64,000 nt of DNA, from assembly GCA_028820635.1 (NCBI GenBank), contig JAPPIG010000025.1, positions 1-64,000 on the forward strand. The letters are read 5' to 3'. The DNA comes from Candidatus Poribacteria bacterium. Its GTDB lineage: Bacteria > Poribacteria > WGA-4E > WGA-3G. A program made the translations under genes and the position numbers. The notes below the pieces were generated by a model. That model worked only from the letters and a program-made list of their open reading frames with translations, was not told where the DNA came from and did not search any database. Position 1 is the first letter of the stretch. Every line of letters starts with the position of its first letter. Below are positions 60,890 through 64,000 of the stretch, piece after piece.

Positions 60890-61876
60890 ATGTCAACATC
60901 AAAAACAGCAGATATGAAACCGATTATTTCTAACGCAGAAGCAAGCCTCTTTGATATAGGTGACGGTATCACCTATTTTGAACTACATGGTAAATTGAAC
61001 ATTATAGAGGATAGCATGTTAGCGATTCTCGATTCTGCGCTGGACGAGGTAGAAACGAATTATTCAGGTATGGTACTCGGCACGGAAGCGGGCAATTTTT
61101 CGGTAGGACTCAACCTCATTCTTTTACTTGAACGTGCCCAAAGTAAAGATTGGGATGCAATTTCAAACACCCTTAGAAATTTGCAGAAGGTTTGCACTCG
61201 GCTACGTCTTTCAACAAAACCTGTCGTGGCAGCAACGGTTGGCATGGCACTCGGTGGAGGATGTGAACTTGCATTTGGTGCAGATGCAGTACAGGCTTTC
61301 ACCGACAGCAAACTTGGACTTGTTGAACTTCGCGTTGGACTGATCCCGGGCGGTGGTGGAACTACTGAGATGGCGTTTCGGTGTTTAGAAGGTCAACAGA
61401 CATCATCACCAATTCAGCAGCTACTTGCACCTGTCCAGACAACAATTGAGACTATTCGTCAAGCGAAGGTTTCGCAAAATGCTGCAGATGCAGTAGAGCT
61501 GGGGTATCTTCGTAAAACTGACCTTATCTCAACCAAAAGAGACAATCAACTTCAAGATGCTAAACAATCAGTCCTCTCACTTTTGGATGGTTATCAATCA
61601 CCCCAACCCCGTCAGGTATTTGTGTTAGGAGAAGAAGGGATTAACTACCTAAAACAACAGTTTCAGGAATTAAGGCAAGCTGACACCATCAACGATTATG
61701 AGCAATCTCTTGCCGAGAAATTGGCTTATGTGTTCTGTGGAGGTATGCTTTCAGCACCACAGTATGCCGCTGAACAGGACCTGCTTGACCTTGAACACGA
61801 GGTATTTCTCAGTCTCTGTAGCGAACCGAAGACTCATGCAATGATTGAATCTACTCTCAAAAAAGGCAAAAAATAA
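60890..61876 (+). CDS. Enoyl-CoA hydratase/isomerase (crotonase) family protein
   Basis: 328 residues. Crotonase core (about 20-200): oxyanion-hole strand and loop 'GTEAGNFSVGLNLILLLERA' and 'KPVVAATVGMALGGGCELAF', with catalytic candidates Glu in 'LGLVELRVGLIPGGGGTTEM'. The pattern resembles the FadB/FadJ N-terminal hydratase more than a simple EchA, but the protein is only 328 aa and lacks a dehydrogenase domain. It probably acts in fatty-acid or aromatic degradation. The C-terminal 130 residues are helical. Confidence 0.83.
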   Translation: MSTSKTADMKPIISNAEASLFDIGDGITYFELHGKLNIIEDSMLAILDSALDEVETNYSGMVLGTEAGNFSVGLNLILLLERAQSKDWDAISNTLRNLQKVCTRLRLSTKPVVAATVGMALGGGCELAFGADAVQAFTDSKLGLVELRVGLIPGGGGTTEMAFRCLEGQQTSSPIQQLLAPVQTTIETIRQAKVSQNAADAVELGYLRKTDLISTKRDNQLQDAKQSVLSLLDGYQSPQPRQVFVLGEEGINYLKQQFQELRQADTINDYEQSLAEKLAYVFCGGMLSAPQYAAEQDLLDLEHEVFLSLCSEPKTHAMIESTLKKGKK

Positions 61877-61935
61877 AAACCCAATTATCGTAAATATTGA
61901 ACATTTAGATAAAACCCAATAATTGAGGAAAAAGT

Positions 61936-62997
61936 ATGCAATCTCACTTATATCTCTCCATTGCAGGAGAAAACAGAATCGCCATTTATACCTTTGATGT
62001 TTCTGATGGAGCGATTGAGTTCCAAGAAGATGTTAACGTGAGCGGTTCACCCGGTCCTTTAACGCTCTCCCCTTGTGGCAACTATCTGTATGCAGGACTT
62101 CGATCCAGCCGAGAAATTTCAACTTTTCGTATTGATGAAAAGAGTAAGCAACTCACACTCTTGAAAACAATTTCACTTGATGCGGATACATGCTACATTG
62201 CAACCGACAAAACGGGGAAATATTTGCTTTCTGCGTATTACGGTGCGGGTAAAGTTACCGTGCATGCCATAGGGGACGATAAAACTGCCCAAGATGAACT
62301 GATCCAAACCGTCGAAACAGCACCGCACGCGCACTATATTGAGACGGATGTATCAAACCGTTTTGCTTTTGTCCCACACACCGTTCCCGCAAATGCTATC
62401 TATCAGTTTCATTTCGATCCGGATACAGGTATACTGACTGAAAACCCATTTGGGAATTCAAATCCAGATGAGCCAGTCGGACCTCGCCACTACTGCGAAC
62501 ATCCTAACAAACCGATCTTCTATTTTTCAAATGAACAGGGGTCAAGCGTATCTGCTTACAACCTTCAGAAAGGAGATCCAGAAGCCTCAATCTCAAAGTC
62601 AGGAGATCCTGATTATACCGTTCACGATGCGCCAGGTCTATTGTGGGAGTTCCAAACACTTTCTACCCTCCCCGCGGATTTTGATGAGCATAATAGCTGC
62701 GCACAAATCCACATTGACCCACAAGGCAAGTTCCTTTATGTTACAAATCGTGGGCATGACAGTATTGCAATGTTTTCAATTGATGAAGAGAGTGGAGAAT
62801 TAACCGCTTTAGGACAGCAACTGACGGAACCCACACCGCGAGTTTTTAACATTGATGAAACTGGTAATTTCCTATTTGCTGGTGGACAAGGATCCGGCAA
62901 ACTTGCTACGTACCGTATTGATCGGGAAAATGGTGTTCTTGCACCGCTTGAAACTTATGAAGTAGGTGAAAACCCGATGTGGGTGCTTTTTGTGTAG
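61936..62997 (+). CDS. Lactonase family beta-propeller (6-phosphogluconolactonase type)
   Basis: 353 residues with seven propeller blades: 'LSIAGENRIAIYTFDVSDGA', 'GPLTLSPCGNYLYAGLRSSR', 'CYIATDKTGKYLLSAYYGAG', 'YVTNRGHDSIAMFSIDEESG' and 'FNIDETGNFLFAGGQGSGKL'. This is the E. coli Pgl (YbhE) fold, not the classic NagB-like lactonase. It would hydrolyse 6-phosphogluconolactone, feeding Gnd at 30989. No signal peptide. ATG follows TTGAGGAAAAAGT. Specificity for other lactones cannot be excluded. Confidence 0.82.
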   Translation: MQSHLYLSIAGENRIAIYTFDVSDGAIEFQEDVNVSGSPGPLTLSPCGNYLYAGLRSSREISTFRIDEKSKQLTLLKTISLDADTCYIATDKTGKYLLSAYYGAGKVTVHAIGDDKTAQDELIQTVETAPHAHYIETDVSNRFAFVPHTVPANAIYQFHFDPDTGILTENPFGNSNPDEPVGPRHYCEHPNKPIFYFSNEQGSSVSAYNLQKGDPEASISKSGDPDYTVHDAPGLLWEFQTLSTLPADFDEHNSCAQIHIDPQGKFLYVTNRGHDSIAMFSIDEESGELTALGQQLTEPTPRVFNIDETGNFLFAGGQGSGKLATYRIDRENGVLAPLETYEVGENPMWVLFV

Positions 62998-63085
62998 AAA
63001 ACGTAGAGAAGCATAATGTGATTTTCCTTGGGCATGTGGAGTTTGCGATGGAATGTCACAAGATTTCCACAACATGTTTCGGTTT

Positions 63086-63125
63086 AAATAAAAAATGGGC
63101 ATGGTAATTACTACCAATACCCATT
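63086..63125 (-). terminator. Intrinsic terminator of the selW gene
   Basis: On the minus strand AATGGGTATTGGTA pairs with TACCATGCCCATT around ATTACT-type loop bases (63094-63125), followed by TTTTTTATTT. It lies directly after the SelW stop at 63134, supporting the minus-strand gene. Confidence 0.7.
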
Positions 63126-63133
63126 ACATTTTA

Positions 63134-63364
63134 TTATACTTTGTCAATCGCTGTGGTGATCTGTTCTGGTGTCGGAAATTGTCGTGTCTCTAACTTGGAG
63201 TAGAGCAATTCATCATTTAGGTATACTTCAAAAGCACCACCACTACTTTCAACAAGTTTCACATCTTTAACCTGACCACTATATTTGTTTTTCAAGGCTT
63301 TTGCCAAACTGGCTGCCCGTGGTTGATAGTTTCAAGAAGTGCAATACTCTATTCTAATGTCCAT
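63134..63364 (-). CDS. selW: SelW/Rdx family selenoprotein with in-frame TGA
   Basis: 76 residues, read through TGA at 63332-63334: M-D-I-R-I-E-Y-C-T-S-U-N-Y-Q-P, the CxxU redox motif of SelW, then a helix 'RAASLAKALKNKY', 'VKDVKLVESSGGAFEVYLND' and 'LLYSKLETRQFPTPEQI', the complete Rdx fold. AGGAGG precedes the ATG (63362-63364) by 11 nt. After the TGA, GCCA-GUU-UGGC at +22 to +32 is a hairpin with GU in the loop, the bacterial SECIS pattern, and GGC/GCC extends it. A minus-strand terminator follows. SelW is a small thioredoxin-like redox protein. Standard gene finders would miss or split it. Confidence 0.9.
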
Positions 63365-63544
63365 TTGGTATATATCCTCCTAATTTGAAAGGAATTCTCA
63401 TTAATTTTACCAGAATTTGTGAGAAATTTCAAGTTTTTTCTCTTTAAAATAGGGGTGACATTTCTTATTGTGTGTGGTATGCTTAACTTCAATTTCAACG
63501 ATTGTCGGAAATCTTAACCAGAGTTAATAATGGAGGTAGATATC

Positions 63545-64000
63545 ATGAAACGCTTGTTATATATTTTCGTGTGGGTATTCTCTGTTCTGTTTTTTGTCAG
63601 TTTTTCGCTACCAACAGCGTTTGGGCAGAATGAGAAGGAAGAGGATTTGATTGGACATTGGACTTTTGAAAAAGGGGATGAACTGAAAGACCTTACAAAT
63701 CATTTTGGTGATATTGAACTCAAAGGTGCACAAGTCAAAGATGGCAAATTGCACATCGGTGATAATAAATGGGCAATGACGACTGGATACAAAGGTCCGG
63801 ACATTGGTCCCGATAAAACTCTGGTAACATGGCTCTATTTGGACGACCTCAACGTCAGGAGAGGCGCGACACTTGCAGTGAATAAAAGCAGTGGAGACAC
63901 ATTTGATGCTATTGTCTATGCCGAACGGCAAGAGCGGCGATGGATGGCAGGTAGTAGCCACTTTAGACGCACACAGGATGCTGTTCCTGGCTTTGAAGAA
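63545..64000 (+). CDS. Secreted LamG/concanavalin-like domain protein (partial, runs off the window)
   Basis: 152 codons from ATG 63545, 8 nt after TGGAGGTAGATATC, open to the last base. A signal peptide (about 1-28, 'LLYIFVWVFSVLFFVSFSLP') with cleavage near AFGQ. The rest opens a LamG-like module: 'DLIGHWTFEKGDELKDLTNH', 'IELKGAQVKDGKLHIGD' and 'LVTWLYLDDLNVRRGATL', the typical pattern of exported poribacterial and planctomycete carbohydrate-binding proteins. The end is cut by the window. Confidence 0.8.
   Translation, partial: MKRLLYIFVWVFSVLFFVSFSLPTAFGQNEKEEDLIGHWTFEKGDELKDLTNHFGDIELKGAQVKDGKLHIGDNKWAMTTGYKGPDIGPDKTLVTWLYLDDLNVRRGATLAVNKSSGDTFDAIVYAERQERRWMAGSSHFRRTQDAVPGFEE

Overview
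The window looks like a chromosomal segment of a Gram-negative, uncultured-type bacterium of moderate GC (around the mid-40s percent by eye). The protein families point towards Candidatus Poribacteria or a neighbour in or near the PVC-related lineages. The pointers are a phytanoyl-CoA dioxygenase family protein, a DUF1501 plus DUF1549/DUF1553 (cytochrome c, PA14) pair, large WD40 proteins, a DUF6785-type membrane protein, an Rpn/PD-(D/E)XK protein, a LamG-type secreted protein and many dispersed palindromic intergenic repeats. This assignment is an inference from gene content; no rRNA or tRNA gene was seen.

Layout. 1-1.0 kb holds no convincing gene but has hairpins and a terminator. 1.0-2.2 kb carries two small VOC-fold proteins. 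2.5-6.0 kb is an accessory stretch: a membrane protein, a 44-residue single-pass protein, a DUF6414 protein, another membrane-anchored protein, and a PIN-domain toxin behind two tandem antitoxin-like genes. 6.0-10.3 kb holds PhyH, an FGGY kinase, a ROK kinase and a GmhA-like SIS isomerase. 10.4-15.6 kb is an NfeD-NfeD-flotillin-flotillin operon with two paralogous anchored proteins, closed by a strong terminator. 15.7-20.5 kb has a lipoprotein amidase overlapping a dipeptide epimerase, an Rpn-like protein and an SDR.

20.7-27.2 kb is a nitrate assimilation unit. It has a sigma-54 type promoter, an ANTAR response regulator, a leader with two hexaloop hairpins overlapping an intrinsic terminator, a ferredoxin-type nitrite reductase, a NarK-type transporter and a molybdopterin nitrate reductase. 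The sequence therefore shows both the transcriptional and the antitermination control elements.

27.3-44.3 kb is mainly on the minus strand: a lipoprotein, a GIY-YIG/XRE fusion, a 2-hydroxyacid dehydrogenase, a HAD protein, Gnd, a repeat-rich gap, the DUF1501/PSD1 pair, a thioredoxin-like candidate selenoprotein read through an in-frame TGA, and two WD40 paralogues, one frameshifted. 44.5-51.2 kb has a heterodimeric ABC exporter, an AlkD-like protein, a MjaI-type restriction-modification pair and a retropepsin-like protein. 51.4-63 kb has YihY, a DUF6785-like membrane protein behind an archaeal-type phosphopantothenate synthetase, gap-tpiA-secG without pgk, a uronate isomerase-like protein, MazG, a cupin, a crotonase and a 6-phosphogluconolactonase-type propeller. 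A SelW gene with a clear CxxU (in-frame TGA) lies at 63.1-63.4 kb. It shows that this organism very probably encodes selenocysteine and so supports the second, novel candidate selenoprotein at 38.5-40.1 kb.
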